A stretch of 64,000 nt of DNA from Labrenzia sp. OB1 (GTDB lineage Bacteria; Pseudomonadota; Alphaproteobacteria; Rhizobiales; Stappiaceae): contig NZ_JSEP01000004.1 of the NCBI RefSeq assembly GCF_001624695.1, forward strand, positions 248,001-312,000, read 5' to 3'. A model generated the notes under the pieces. It was not told where the DNA came from, made no database searches, and saw only the letters and a program-made list of their open reading frames with translations. Positions 46,521-57,600 of the stretch are shown here, piece after piece. How positions within the stretch are numbered: position 1 is the first letter of the stretch; the number at the start of each line of letters is the position of its first letter. The position numbers were made by a program, and so were the translations under genes.

Positions 46521-46556
46521 CAGGACCCTTCAATTTGAAGGGTCCTGTTAACTTTT
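46521..46556. terminator. Bidirectional terminator after ahcY
   Basis: A 13-bp perfect dyad (CAGGACCCTTCAA at 46521-46533 and its complement at 46535-46547) is preceded by CAAAAAAA and followed by TTAACTTTT, so it could stop transcription in both directions. Confidence 0.82.
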
Positions 46557-46701
46557 CGGAAACGGACTCTTCTGCGTGATTCTCAAAAAGGTTATGGTTT
46601 AAGCGAATCAGAGGCCAGGAGGCGATTGTCTTTGATTTGCTCCCATAGACCGGGGGCTGTGCCCGCAAAGGCGGGACATGGCGGCATAAGGGGATCACAG
46701 A

Positions 46702-49212
46702 ATGCCGAAAGGCAGCAGGGACGGCGCGCGATCAGGTGCGGCGTGGCGAGATTGGAGTCTGAACACGCTGAAAGCAGGCGGTGGCGCAATTGCGTGCCTC
46801 GGGCTGTCTTCCGGTCCGGCTTCCGCCGATATGCTTGCCGATACGATCGCGGCAATAAATCCTGATAGCATGATTCTTTTTGGTTCGCTCGGCGGAATGT
46901 GCGCCTTTGCCGTGACCGCCGCGACTGCCCTTGTCCGCCATCGCAAACAGTCCGCAGTCCTGACTGAAACGCTGCAAAAGGAAAAGGGCGATCTGAAACT
47001 CCGGGTGGACCGCCTGGAGGCGATGCTCAATACAGATGAGCAGCGCGTGATCGTGTGGACCGGCAACGGCGCCATGCCGCAGATCTGGGGCGTCCTGCCG
47101 GAGACGTCCGGCGTTCCGCGTCCGCCGGTACAGCTTCTGGCTTTCGGCAGCTGGCTGACGGCCAAATGCGCGAGCGATCTGGAGCGTTATCTGGACATGC
47201 TTTTCCGCTCCGGCGAAGCTTTCACCACCACCTTGAAGACCCGCACCGGCAGCTATGTCGAGGCAATGGGCCGCACCACCGGCGGCGCGGTCGTTCTGCG
47301 CATGCGCGACCTGACCGGTGAACGGCAGATGCAGGCGGAACTCGCCGCGCGCAACGCCAAGATCTCCGGTGAACTGCACATGCTGCACGCGCTTCTGGAT
47401 GCTATGCCGGCACCGGCCTGGCAGCGGGATGCGGAGGGCGCGCTTATCTGGGCGAACGATGCCTATGCCGAGGCCGTCGAAATGCCGGATGCGACAAGTG
47501 CCGTGAAGCAGGGCGCCACCTTCCTGGATGCGGCCGCCCGAACCGCAATGGCCGTCCAGAGGACGGAAGACGGCTGTTTCAATGCCCGTATTCCCATTGT
47601 CGCCTCCGGCGCGCGCCGGGTGTTCGAGGTGACCGATGTCAACGCGAATGTCGGCGGCGCCGGCATTGCCGTGGACATCAGTGAGCTGGAACAGGCGCGC
47701 AAGGAACTCGGCCGCGCGGAAGAATTCCATGGCCGCACCCTGGACCAGCTCGCGGCGGCTGTCGCCATCTATGGCAATGACCGCAAGCTGCAGTTCTATA
47801 ATGCCGCATTCCGTCAGCTTTGGGATCTCGATCCGGCGTTTCTGGAAGGTCATCCGGAGGACGGGGCCGTCCTCGATGCCTTGCGCGCCACGCGCAAGAT
47901 CCCCGAACAGGCGGACTACCGCGTCTGGCGCAACAAGATGCTGGAGAGCTACCAGTCGCTGGAAGCAAGGGAGAGCTGGTGGCACCTGCCGGACGGGCGG
48001 ACCCTGCGTGTCATCGCCAATCCGCATCCTCAGGGTGGCGTTACCTATATCTACGAGAATGTCACCGAACAGCTCGATCTGGAAAGCCGCTACAATGCGC
48101 TGACCCGTGTTCAGGGCGAAACTCTCGACAATCTGTCCGAGGCAGTCGCCGTGTTCGGATCCGACGGCCGCCTGCGCCTTTGGAACCCGGCGTTCGGCCG
48201 CATCTGGAACCTGCAGGAAGACCAGCTCGCGGAATTGCCGCATGTCAAGGAAGTGGTCTCGGCCTGCACCTTGAACGCGACCGAAGAGGACGCCTGGGAG
48301 CAGCTTGCAGGCAACGTTACCGGTCTTCTCGACAACCGCACGCAAAAGGTCAGCCGCCTGGAACGCCACAATGGCGACGTGCTCGACTATGCGACCGTAC
48401 CGCTGCCCGATGGCGGCACGCTGGTGACCTTCGTCGATGTCACCGACAGCGTGAATGTGGAACGCGCGCTGCTTGAGAAGAATGACGCGCTGGAACAGGC
48501 CGACCAGATCAAAAACGCCTTCATCCAGCATGTGTCCTATGAATTGCGTTCGCCCCTGACCAATATCATCGGCTTCGCCCAGCTTCTGTCCGATCCGAAA
48601 TTCGGCGACCTGTCCGACAAGCAGGGTGAATACGCCGAATACATCCAGTCCTCTTCATCCGCCCTGCTGGCCATCATCAACGATATTCTGGATCTGGCGA
48701 CGCTCGATGCCGGCATCATGGAACTGGACCTTGGCGAGGTCGACGTGGCCTCGACCGTCTCCGCCGCCGTAGAGGGTCTGAAAGACCGGATCGCGGAAGC
48801 CCGGATCAATCTGCGCACCCAGGTTCCGGAAGACATCGGCATGATGGTCGCGGACGAAAAGCGCCTGCGCCAGGTGTTGTTCAATCTGATTTCCAACGCC
48901 GTGCGCTATTCGGAAGCCGACGGCGTGGTTGATGTCAGCTGCAGCAGGGAAGGCGATTCGGTCACCTTCGTCGTCAAGGATCACGGCTATGGCATTCCGG
49001 CTGAAATCCTGACCCAGGTGTTCAACCGCTTCGTCGGTCACGACACCGGAGCCCGCCGTCAGGGCGCAGGTCTCGGTCTGGCAATCGTCAAGAGCTTCGT
49101 GGAACTGCACGGCGGCACCGTCGATATCGCCTCCGCCGAAGGTGAGGGCACCACGGTGTCCTGCGTTTTCCCGGCCCGGCCCGAATTGTCGGATCAGGCC
49201 GCCGCTGAATAA
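46702..49212 (+). CDS. Multi-PAS sensor histidine kinase
   Basis: An 836-aa hybrid-free histidine kinase. A signal-like or weak hydrophobic segment lies at about 27-43 and a clear TM at about 57-77, followed by a coiled coil, several PAS domains (about 120-220, 225-335, 350-460 and 470-585), HisKA with His610 in FIQHVSYELRSPLTNIIGFAQLL, and HATPase with NLISNAVRY, KDHGYGIP and GAGLGLAIVKSF. No response regulator is adjacent, so its partner must be elsewhere. The gene ends directly before tsaE (TAA then ATG), a conserved arrangement in related bacteria. The signal is unknown. Confidence 0.92.
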   Translation: MPKGSRDGARSGAAWRDWSLNTLKAGGGAIACLGLSSGPASADMLADTIAAINPDSMILFGSLGGMCAFAVTAATALVRHRKQSAVLTETLQKEKGDLKLRVDRLEAMLNTDEQRVIVWTGNGAMPQIWGVLPETSGVPRPPVQLLAFGSWLTAKCASDLERYLDMLFRSGEAFTTTLKTRTGSYVEAMGRTTGGAVVLRMRDLTGERQMQAELAARNAKISGELHMLHALLDAMPAPAWQRDAEGALIWANDAYAEAVEMPDATSAVKQGATFLDAAARTAMAVQRTEDGCFNARIPIVASGARRVFEVTDVNANVGGAGIAVDISELEQARKELGRAEEFHGRTLDQLAAAVAIYGNDRKLQFYNAAFRQLWDLDPAFLEGHPEDGAVLDALRATRKIPEQADYRVWRNKMLESYQSLEARESWWHLPDGRTLRVIANPHPQGGVTYIYENVTEQLDLESRYNALTRVQGETLDNLSEAVAVFGSDGRLRLWNPAFGRIWNLQEDQLAELPHVKEVVSACTLNATEEDAWEQLAGNVTGLLDNRTQKVSRLERHNGDVLDYATVPLPDGGTLVTFVDVTDSVNVERALLEKNDALEQADQIKNAFIQHVSYELRSPLTNIIGFAQLLSDPKFGDLSDKQGEYAEYIQSSSSALLAIINDILDLATLDAGIMELDLGEVDVASTVSAAVEGLKDRIAEARINLRTQVPEDIGMMVADEKRLRQVLFNLISNAVRYSEADGVVDVSCSREGDSVTFVVKDHGYGIPAEILTQVFNRFVGHDTGARRQGAGLGLAIVKSFVELHGGTVDIASAEGEGTTVSCVFPARPELSDQAAAE

Positions 49213-50739
49213 ATGTTTGACCGTGATCCGAAGCAGCTGCCGGCTTCCTTCCTTACGATGGAAATCCCGGACGAAGCCGCGACACGGCAGCTCGCCAATG
49301 ACCTTGCGCTGGTTCTGAAAGCCGGAGATGTCGTCTGCCTGTCCGGCGATCTGGGGGCCGGAAAGTCGACATTCACCCGCGCCTTGCTGCGGTCCTTCGC
49401 CGGCAATCCGGGGCTGGAAGTTCCGAGCCCGACATTCACCCTGGTTCAGACCTACGCCTTCGACCGGTTCGACCTGTCCCACTTCGACCTTTACCGTCTG
49501 GAGGAGCCGGAAGAACTCGACGAACTGGGTCTTGACGATCTTCTCCACACCGGGGCGGCCCTGATCGAATGGCCGGAAATGGCAGGCGGTCTTCTGCCTG
49601 ACGATGCGCTGTGGATCCGGATCGGGCAACCGGATGAAGACAGCGATGCCCGCGTCTTCGGCTTCTTTTCCGTGTCTCCGCAATGGCGGCAACGGATAGA
49701 GTTCACGCGGGACATCCGTGCCTTTCTGGAACAGACGAAGTTTCAGGGCGCGGATCGCCGCTTTCTGGCAGGCGACGCTTCCCTGCGAACCTTTGAGAAA
49801 ATCGAAACCGGCGGCGAGACGGCTGTTCTCATGCGCTGGCCGTTCCAGAGCGGCAGCGTCTCCGAAACGGTCCGGGCCTACATGCAGAAGGTTCATCTGG
49901 CGCAGGATTGCCGCTCCGTCATCGCCATCGGTGGAGAGCTGCGCCGACACGGGTTCCTGGCACCCGCGATCCACGCGGCGAATCCCGAAAAGGGCCTTGT
50001 TCTGTCCGAATATCTGGGCACAGAAACAGTTGCCGAAAACGGTATCCCCGTCCCGGAACGTTATCGCGCGGCGGTCGATGTTCTGGCCGGGATGCACGGC
50101 ATTGCCTGGCCGCAGGCGGTCGACCTGGGTCAGGGAACTATCTACCAGGTGCCGGACTATTCGACCGAAGCCCTGGCCGCCGAAGCCTCCCTGTTTCTCG
50201 ACTGGTTTGTACCGGAGATGACGGGAAACCCGGTGGGCGAGGGTGTTCGCGCGGAATTTGAAGCGCTGTGGCGAGCCGCGCTGGACAGTTTGGCGGACGC
50301 GCAGCGGGGTTGGGTGCTGCGCGATTTTCACTCGCCTAATCTGCTCTGGCAGCAAGGCGCGAGCGGGTCTGATCGTATCGGCCTGATCGATTTCCAGGAT
50401 ACCGTCATCGGGCCGGTGGCCTATGACCTGGCATCCCTGACATTCGACGCTAGGGTCGATATCGCTCCGGAGCTGGAAACGACGCTTCTCGATGCCTATG
50501 TCAGGGCAAGGGAAAACCAGACCTCCGGTTTCGACAAGGCAGGATTTTCAGAGGCCTATGCAATCATGGCCGCGCAAAGGATTTCAAAGATCCTCGGGAT
50601 TTTTGTCAGGCTGGCGCGACGCGATCACAAGCCTGCTTATCTGGGTCATTTGCCGCGCATGCAAAGTTACCTCGACCGGGTGCTTGACAGACCCGGCATG
50701 TCGGATTTGAAAGACTGGTACGCACGTTACCGTCCCTGA
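49213..50739 (+). CDS. tsaE: TsaE - AmgK-type sugar kinase fusion
   Basis: A 508-aa bifunctional protein. Residues about 15-160 are TsaE, the ATPase of the tRNA t6A37 threonylcarbamoylation system, with Walker A GDLGAGKST at 45-53 and the SPTFTLVQTY segment. Residues about 170-508 are an aminoglycoside-phosphotransferase-fold kinase with GDASLRTF, catalytic Asp371 in LRDFHSPNLLW and metal-binding Asp393 in GLIDFQDT. This part resembles AmgK, which phosphorylates MurNAc/GlcNAc at C1. The next gene is a MurU-like partner. Such fusions are annotated in other Alphaproteobacteria; the AmgK activity is inferred. Confidence 0.9.
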   Translation: MFDRDPKQLPASFLTMEIPDEAATRQLANDLALVLKAGDVVCLSGDLGAGKSTFTRALLRSFAGNPGLEVPSPTFTLVQTYAFDRFDLSHFDLYRLEEPEELDELGLDDLLHTGAALIEWPEMAGGLLPDDALWIRIGQPDEDSDARVFGFFSVSPQWRQRIEFTRDIRAFLEQTKFQGADRRFLAGDASLRTFEKIETGGETAVLMRWPFQSGSVSETVRAYMQKVHLAQDCRSVIAIGGELRRHGFLAPAIHAANPEKGLVLSEYLGTETVAENGIPVPERYRAAVDVLAGMHGIAWPQAVDLGQGTIYQVPDYSTEALAAEASLFLDWFVPEMTGNPVGEGVRAEFEALWRAALDSLADAQRGWVLRDFHSPNLLWQQGASGSDRIGLIDFQDTVIGPVAYDLASLTFDARVDIAPELETTLLDAYVRARENQTSGFDKAGFSEAYAIMAAQRISKILGIFVRLARRDHKPAYLGHLPRMQSYLDRVLDRPGMSDLKDWYARYRP

Positions 50740-50797
50740 GGTTCTCCCTGCTATAAGAGGGACGAACAGGGCCGTTTGCAATCAACCGAGTGACATC

Positions 50798-51532
50798 ATG
50801 ACAGACACGCGCTATCGCCCGAAAAACGCAATGATCATGGCCGCAGGCCTCGGCAAGCGCATGCGTCCGCTGACAGCGACAACCCCCAAGCCTCTGATCG
50901 AGGTCAATGGCCAGGCCCTGATGGACCACGGCATGGACAGGCTCGCCGCGGCGGGTGTGGAGAAATGCGTCGTCAACGTGCATTATCTTGCCGATCTGGT
51001 GGAGGTGCATGCGCGCCGCCGCCAGGACATGGAGATCGTGATTTCCGACGAACGGGATGAGCTGCTTGAGACCGGCGGCGGCATCCGCAAGGCTCTGCCC
51101 AAGCTCGGAAACGAGCCGTTCTTCCAGCTCAATGCCGATACCTGTTACTGGGTGGAGGGCGTCAAACCCAATCTTGAGCACATGATCGACGCCTGGGACG
51201 GGACCCGCATGGACGCCTTGCTTCTGATCGCTGAAACCGTCAAGTCGGTCGGCTATTACGGCAAGGGCGATTTCGATCTGGCCAGGGATGGCTCCTTGAC
51301 CCGGCGGCAGGAAAAAGGTGTGACGCCCTTTGCCTATGCTGGCGCGGCGATCCTGCATCCGCGCCTGTTCGAGGGCGCGCCTGACGGCCCGTTCTCCATG
51401 AACCTGCTGTTCGACAAGGCGATTGAGGCAGGACGGTTGTTTGGTGTGGAGATGGAAGGGCTCTGGCTCCATATCGGCACGCCCGATGCCATCCGCGCCG
51501 CTGAATACGCCGTTCGGGAAAGTGCTGCCTGA
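50798..51532 (+). CDS. MurU-like nucleotidyltransferase
   Basis: A 244-aa sugar-1-phosphate nucleotidyltransferase. The signature MIMAAGLGKRMRPLTATTPKP gives the nucleotide-binding loop and Lys31. A metal-binding Asp lies in LNADTCYW, and LHIGTPDAIRAAE closes the domain. Placed right after an AmgK-type kinase, it most likely converts MurNAc-1-phosphate to UDP-MurNAc as MurU does in Pseudomonas. This would bypass de novo synthesis and allow peptidoglycan recycling. Other sugar nucleotides cannot be excluded. It abuts addB (2-bp gap). Confidence 0.85.
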   Translation: MTDTRYRPKNAMIMAAGLGKRMRPLTATTPKPLIEVNGQALMDHGMDRLAAAGVEKCVVNVHYLADLVEVHARRRQDMEIVISDERDELLETGGGIRKALPKLGNEPFFQLNADTCYWVEGVKPNLEHMIDAWDGTRMDALLLIAETVKSVGYYGKGDFDLARDGSLTRRQEKGVTPFAYAGAAILHPRLFEGAPDGPFSMNLLFDKAIEAGRLFGVEMEGLWLHIGTPDAIRAAEYAVRESAA

Positions 51533-51534
51533 GG

Positions 51535-54500
51535 ATGGATGAACGGCCGCGCCTCTTTTCCGTCTCTCCCGCCGTTCCCTTTCTCAAGACGCTTGTCGAT
51601 ACGCTTGTGGACGGAACCCTCGTCCCGGGCTTTCGTCCCCTCGATGATCCCATGTTGCTGTCCACGGCAACGCTTTATCTGCCGACCCGCCGCGCCGCCC
51701 GCCTGCTGCCCGAGCTCTTTCAGGAAAAATTCGGCGGCCGTCCGGTTCTGCTGCCCGCTATCCGGCCAGTCGGCGACGCCGATGAAGATGCCCAGAGCCT
51801 GACAAACGAGCCGGATCTGGAAGCCCTGCCGCCCGCCATGCCTCTGCTGGAACGCCATCTGGCGATGACCCGGCTGGTGAAGGCCTGGAAGGGCATGCTG
51901 CGCCGGGAAGCGCTGAGCCTCCGGTCCGACGAACCTCTCGGCGTGCCCGCCTCGACCGCCGATGCCGCCTGGCTCGCCAGTGACCTGCTCACCCTTATGG
52001 ACGAGGTCGAGACGGAAGAGGCCGACTGGTCCGAACTGACCGGTCTGGTGCCGGAAGACCATGCCCGCTACTGGCAGATCACTCTGGACTTTCTCAAGAT
52101 CGTCCAGGAGGCCTGGCCCGCGCATCTGGCTGAGCGGCAGCAAATGGATCCGAAGGCGCGCCGCTCCACCCTTATCCGGCGTGAAGCCCGCCGCCTGTCC
52201 GCCAGTGCGCTGTCCGGGCCGGTCATCGTGGCGGGTGTGACGGGATCGGTCCCGGCAACGTCGGAGCTTCTGAAAGTTGTTGCGAGCCTAGCGCAGGGCG
52301 TCATCGTGCTTCCGGGTCTCGACCGGTATCTGGACGATCGGGCCTGGGCTGCCCTGGGCGCACGCAGTGCACCGGCGGCAGGGCCGCTTTTCCAAAGCGG
52401 CGAAGCCTCTCTCCCCTCGCATCCGCAATATTCCCTGAAGCAGCTTCTCGACCGCCTGAGTGTCGCCCGGACCGAGGTGGCGACGCTTGGGCCGGAACCG
52501 GCCACAGATCTTGTCCTGCGCGAGGAACTTGTCTCCGAAGCCCTGCGGCCGGCGGACACGTCCGACAGCTGGACCGCGTTTCTCGACATGACATCGCAGG
52601 AGCAGAGAGCGCAAGCCTTGCAAGGCGTCGCGATCATGACCGCCCGCAACGAGGCCGACGAGGCTTTGGGCGTCGCCATTGCTTTGCGGGAAACCATCGA
52701 ACGCGGCGAAACGGCAGCGCTGATCTCGCCGGACCGAATGCTGACGCGCCGTGTTGCGGCGGAACTGGCCCGCTGGAACATCCAGGTGGATGACAGCGCG
52801 GGCCGCCCGCTCGATCAGACCGCACCGGCGATCCTCGCCCTTCTGGCCGCCAAACTGGCATTGAACGGCTGTGATCCCATAGACCTGCTGGCGCTCCTCA
52901 AACATCCGCTTGCCAGGCTCGGCCTGCCGATCCGGGACATCCGCTCCGCCGCACGCGCCCTCGAACGCGGGGTCATTCGCGGCCCGCGTGCCCGTCCGGG
53001 AACAGACGGATTGAAGGCCGCGATCGAAGCCAGCCGCGCGTCGGCAGGCGAAGCCCATGTGCCACGCTGGAAAAAGATCCACGAGGGAGACTGGGATGTG
53101 ATCGCCGATCTGGCGGACCGTCTCTCCTCTGCCCTGGCGCCGCTCGAGGAACTCTCCGAATTGGCGGAACCCGTCTCCATCATCGAACTCGCCCGCCGCC
53201 ATGTGGACGTACTTCAGGCGGTCGCGGTGGATGAAGTCGGATCGGTCGATGAACTCTTTGCCGGAGAAGCCGGAGAGGCATTGGCCCAGTTTCTGACCGG
53301 CCTTCTGGAAGCCGAAGCCAGCGGGCTGGAAATACCACCCGGCGAATGGCCATCCGTCCTGCCGGCCCTGATGTCCGGTCAGGCTGTGCGCCGCAAGTTG
53401 CCGGGCGATCCCAGGGTGCAGATCCTGGGTCCGATGGAAGCGCGGCTGCAATCCTTCGATTTCGTTGTTCTTGGTGGCCTGAACGAGGGCATCTGGCCGC
53501 AGCGGACCCGCAACGATCCCTGGCTTAACCGGCCGATGAAACGGGGCATGGGACTGGAGCCGCCCGAACGCAGGCTCGGTGCGTCGGCACATGACTTCGC
53601 ACAGGGAATGGGCGCCGCGCGGGTTATGCTGACACGGGCCGCCCGGGCAGATGGTGCCCCCACCGTCGCCTCGCGCTGGCTGCAAAGACTGACCACCCTG
53701 GCAGGCCCGGCGGTTACGGAGGATATGGAGCGCAAGGGCAGTCTCTATACGCAGCTTGCCGCCGTTCTGGACCGCCCTGAAGGCCCGGTCAGACCGGCTG
53801 CCCGGCCCAATCCGCTGCCACCGCTGGCGGCCCGGCCGAAAACCTTGTCGATCACCGAAATCGAGCGCCTGATCCGGGACCCCTATGCCATCTTTGCGCG
53901 CCATGTCCTGGAGGTGCAGCCGGTCGATCCCATCGGCGGCGAGCCGGGGGCCGCAGACAAGGGCAATCTCATTCACGACGCTCTGGCGGAATTCCTGATG
54001 ACTTGGACGGCCCCGTTCGACGACGCTGCTGTTGCTGCGCTGACCGGGATAGGCGAGAGGTTTTTCGAACCGTTGGACGCCTTCCCGGCGATCCGGGCGC
54101 TGTGGTGGCCGCGCTTCCAGAGGATTGCTGCCGGCTTCGTCGCCTACGAAGCCGAGCGGGCAAAGCGCGTCGACAGGCGTTTTCTGGAAATCGGCGGCGG
54201 TGTCGACATGAAACTGCCCGGCTTCGAGTTCCGTTTGCGCGGCCGGGCGGACCGGATCGACCTTATGGACAGTGGCGGCCTGGCGGTGATCGACTACAAG
54301 ACCGGTCAGGTTCCTTCCCAGAAGCAGGTCGAAGCCCTGCTGTCTCCGCAATTGCTGCTGGAGGCGGCGCTGATCAAACGGTCCGGGTTCAAGGACGTGC
54401 CCGCGAACGCGGAGATCCGCGAGCTGCTTTATCTGCAGCTGAAAGGCGGAACGGAGCCGGTCATCGAGGCGCTGCGCAATCCGAAGGAAACGCCCCTTGA

Positions 54501-54678
54501 GGATCTGGTCGAGGACTCCTGGACACGGCTGGAGCAGTTGATCGCGCACTACGCCAGGGAGGATACGGGTTATCTCTCCCGCGCCCGTGTGATGCGCGAG
54601 CGGCAGCTGAGCGGGGACTACGACCATCTTGCTCGCACCCAGGAATGGGCATTGGGGTCGGAGGACGACCCGGCATGA
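51535..54678 (+). CDS. addB: Double-strand break repair protein AddB
   Basis: The B subunit of the AddAB helicase-nuclease, which processes DNA ends for RecA. The 1047-aa length is typical of alphaproteobacterial AddB. Visible are a degenerate helicase-like N-terminal half (LYLPTRRAARLLPELFQEKFGG), the LGGLNEGIWPQRTRNDPWLNRPMK segment in the middle, and a C-terminal RecB-type nuclease domain with LRGRADRIDLMDSGGLAVIDYKTGQ. The four Fe-S cysteines of Bacillus AddB are not apparent, as expected for this class. It overlaps addA by four bases. Confidence 0.95.
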   Translation: MDERPRLFSVSPAVPFLKTLVDTLVDGTLVPGFRPLDDPMLLSTATLYLPTRRAARLLPELFQEKFGGRPVLLPAIRPVGDADEDAQSLTNEPDLEALPPAMPLLERHLAMTRLVKAWKGMLRREALSLRSDEPLGVPASTADAAWLASDLLTLMDEVETEEADWSELTGLVPEDHARYWQITLDFLKIVQEAWPAHLAERQQMDPKARRSTLIRREARRLSASALSGPVIVAGVTGSVPATSELLKVVASLAQGVIVLPGLDRYLDDRAWAALGARSAPAAGPLFQSGEASLPSHPQYSLKQLLDRLSVARTEVATLGPEPATDLVLREELVSEALRPADTSDSWTAFLDMTSQEQRAQALQGVAIMTARNEADEALGVAIALRETIERGETAALISPDRMLTRRVAAELARWNIQVDDSAGRPLDQTAPAILALLAAKLALNGCDPIDLLALLKHPLARLGLPIRDIRSAARALERGVIRGPRARPGTDGLKAAIEASRASAGEAHVPRWKKIHEGDWDVIADLADRLSSALAPLEELSELAEPVSIIELARRHVDVLQAVAVDEVGSVDELFAGEAGEALAQFLTGLLEAEASGLEIPPGEWPSVLPALMSGQAVRRKLPGDPRVQILGPMEARLQSFDFVVLGGLNEGIWPQRTRNDPWLNRPMKRGMGLEPPERRLGASAHDFAQGMGAARVMLTRAARADGAPTVASRWLQRLTTLAGPAVTEDMERKGSLYTQLAAVLDRPEGPVRPAARPNPLPPLAARPKTLSITEIERLIRDPYAIFARHVLEVQPVDPIGGEPGAADKGNLIHDALAEFLMTWTAPFDDAAVAALTGIGERFFEPLDAFPAIRALWWPRFQRIAAGFVAYEAERAKRVDRRFLEIGGGVDMKLPGFEFRLRGRADRIDLMDSGGLAVIDYKTGQVPSQKQVEALLSPQLLLEAALIKRSGFKDVPANAEIRELLYLQLKGGTEPVIEALRNPKETPLEDLVEDSWTRLEQLIAHYAREDTGYLSRARVMRERQLSGDYDHLARTQEWALGSEDDPA

Positions 54679-57600
54679 GCGGAATTGAAATCCCGAAGCT
54701 GACAAAAGAGCGGCAGGATCTTGCCTCCCGCCCGCGCGCGTCGGCCTGGGTGAGCGCCAACGCCGGATCGGGCAAGACCTTTGTGCTGTCCCGCCGCGTG
54801 GTGCGCCTGCTGCTCGATGGGACGGATCCAGCGCGGATTCTGGCGCTGACCTTCACCAAGGCGGCGGCGGCCGAAATGGCTACCCGTGTTTTCCGCATCC
54901 TTGGCACCTGGGTGACGATGGAAGACACGGCTCTGGCGGCGGAGCTTGAGGAGATCGAGGGCCGCAGGCCGAACGCCGCACGCCTCGCTCTGGCGCGGCG
55001 GCTGTTCGCCAGGGCACTGGAAACCCCGGGCGGACTGAAGATCCAGACCATCCACGGCTTCTGCGAAGCCCTGCTGCACCAGTTCCCTCTTGAGGCCAAT
55101 GTCGCCGGGCATTTTGCCGTTCTGGACGACAGGGTTGCCGCCGAGTTCATGGCCGCGGCCCGCGCCAGCGTGCTGCACAAGGCGGAGACGGAACCGGACA
55201 GCGCTTTCGGCCATGCTCTTGCGACGGTCATCGACCTGATGAGCGACGGCGGCGCGCAGAAGGCGCTGGACGAACTCATCCAGAACCGCGACGCCTTCCG
55301 CCGCTGGACGGTCGATGCAGGAGACCTGCAGGCAGGGCTGTCTGAACTGGCCGGCCTGCTTGAAATCGATCCTTCGATCCGGCTCGAGACGTTCGACCGG
55401 CGGTTCAAGGACGAATGTCCGCTCGACCGGTCTGTCTGTCTCAGCTATGGCGAGGCGCTGAAGAGTGGCGGCAAAACGGATCAGGCCCGGGCGGACGCGC
55501 TTGTTAGCGCCGAACGGCTGAACGATCCGGTGGCGTTTCGCGAAGCCTGGTTGCAGATCTTCCTGACGGCAAAGCTGGAGCCGCGCCAGTCGCTCGCCAC
55601 CAAAAAGGTGGCAGCGGCCTTCCCGGATATGGTCGAGGCGCTCCTCAACGAGCAGGCCCGTTTGCTTGCGCTTCTGGACGAGCGGCGCAATGTCGTGACC
55701 TATGAAGGCACCGTTGCGCTGCTGCGGCTGGCCGATGCCGTCATCCGTCATTACGAGAGCGCCAAGACGGCCAGGGGTTATCTCGACTTCGAGGATCTCG
55801 TGGTCAAGACGGCCACCCTCCTGAGAAAGTCCGATGCGGCGCTCTGGGTGCAGTACAAGCTCGATCAGGGCCTCGATCACATTCTCGTCGATGAGGCCCA
55901 GGACACCAGCCCGCGCCAGTGGGAAGTGGTCCAGTCTCTCGCCGCGGAGTTTTTCGCCGGCACCGGGGCGCATGAAAGAACGCGCACGCTGTTTGCCGTG
56001 GGGGACGAAAAACAGTCGATCTATTCCTTCCAGGGCGCGGTTCCGGCCTATTTCGATGCCATGCGCCGGGAGTTCTCGCAGCAGGCGATGTCAGCCGGGC
56101 AGGAGTTCCATTCCGTCAATCTGCAGCTCTCCTTCCGCTCCACGCCGGATGTGCTCGGCGCCGTGGACACGGTGTTCCGGTACGAAAGCGCGCATAAGGG
56201 CCTTTCCAAGGAGGTCGCGCCACCGGTTCATGAGGCGATCCGCCGGGATCCCGGCATTGTCGATCTCTGGCCGCTGGAGACGGAGGCGGAAATCGTGGAG
56301 CCGGAAGACTGGCGCCAGCCTGTCGATCATGTCGGCTCGGGAAGTCCGATGCTGAAGGTCGCCAGGCGCATTGCCGCCGAAATCGCCGGCTGGATGCGCG
56401 ACGGGACGGCGGAACCCGGCGAAGTGATGATCCTGGTGCGCAAACGCGGACCGTTTGTCGATGCGCTCAACCGGGAACTCAAGCAACTCGACATTCCGGC
56501 AGCGGGCAGTGACCGGCTGGTGTTGACCGAGCATATCGCTGTTCAGGATCTGGCAGCTCTCGGAAGGTTCCTGCTGCTGCCGGAGGATGATCTCTCGCTG
56601 GCCAGTGTTCTCAAGAGCCCGCTGTTCGACCTGGCAGACGACGATCTGCTTGAGATCGCCCGCGAGACACCCGAAAAGATCCGCCCCGGAACGCTCTGGC
56701 AGATGCTGGTCAAACGCTCGGAAGGATCCGGGAAATGGCGGTCGGTGCGGGAAAAACTGGAAGACTGGCGGGCGCGCGCCGACTTCGTGCCGCCTTATGA
56801 ATTCTATGCCCGGCTGATCGGGGCCGATGGTGGCCGCAGGGCGTTTCGCGCAAGGCTCGGCGTCGAGGTTGATGACGTTCTCGATGAATTCCTGGCGTTG
56901 ACAATCGCCTATGAGCAAAGCGGCACGCCGGGCCTGGAAGGGTTTCTTGCCTGGATGGCCGCCGCGCCGACGGAAATCAAGCGCGAACTGACCAGCACAA
57001 AGGGCATGGTGCGGATCATGACCGTGCACGGCTCCAAGGGACTGGAGGCGAAGATCGTCATCCTGGTCGATCCGGGAGCGCCTCCCGTCAGTGCTATCCA
57101 CGATCCGTCCTTTCTGCCGCGCCTGCGGCTTGAAAACGATCTCCTGCCTCCGGCGCTTGTCTGGCTACCGCCCAGGATCGACCGCACGCCCTGGCACGAC
57201 GAAGCCGTTCAGGGACTCCGCCAGACCCAGGAAGAAGAATACCGCCGCCTTTTGTATGTTGCTCTGACCCGGGCCGAGGACCGGCTGATCGTTTGCGGCT
57301 GGGAACCGAAACGCGGCGCGCATGAAAGCTGCTGGTATTCGATGGTCGAACGGACGCTGAAGCCCGAAGCCCGGGAGTTGAAGGACAGCGCAGGCAATGT
57401 CATTGGCTGGCGCTGGCAGCAAGGCTCGGAACGTCCCCAGGCAGCCACACCCGCCGAAAGCCATCCGGACGGCACCGCCGCACAGACCGCGGAGCCGCCG
57501 CTGCCATCCTGGCTGTCCGCGCCTGTCCGGCCACTGCCGAGGAAAAAACGCCTGCAGCCCTCGCGCGCCTTCGAGGCCATGGAGGAAAAGGAAGGGCTGG

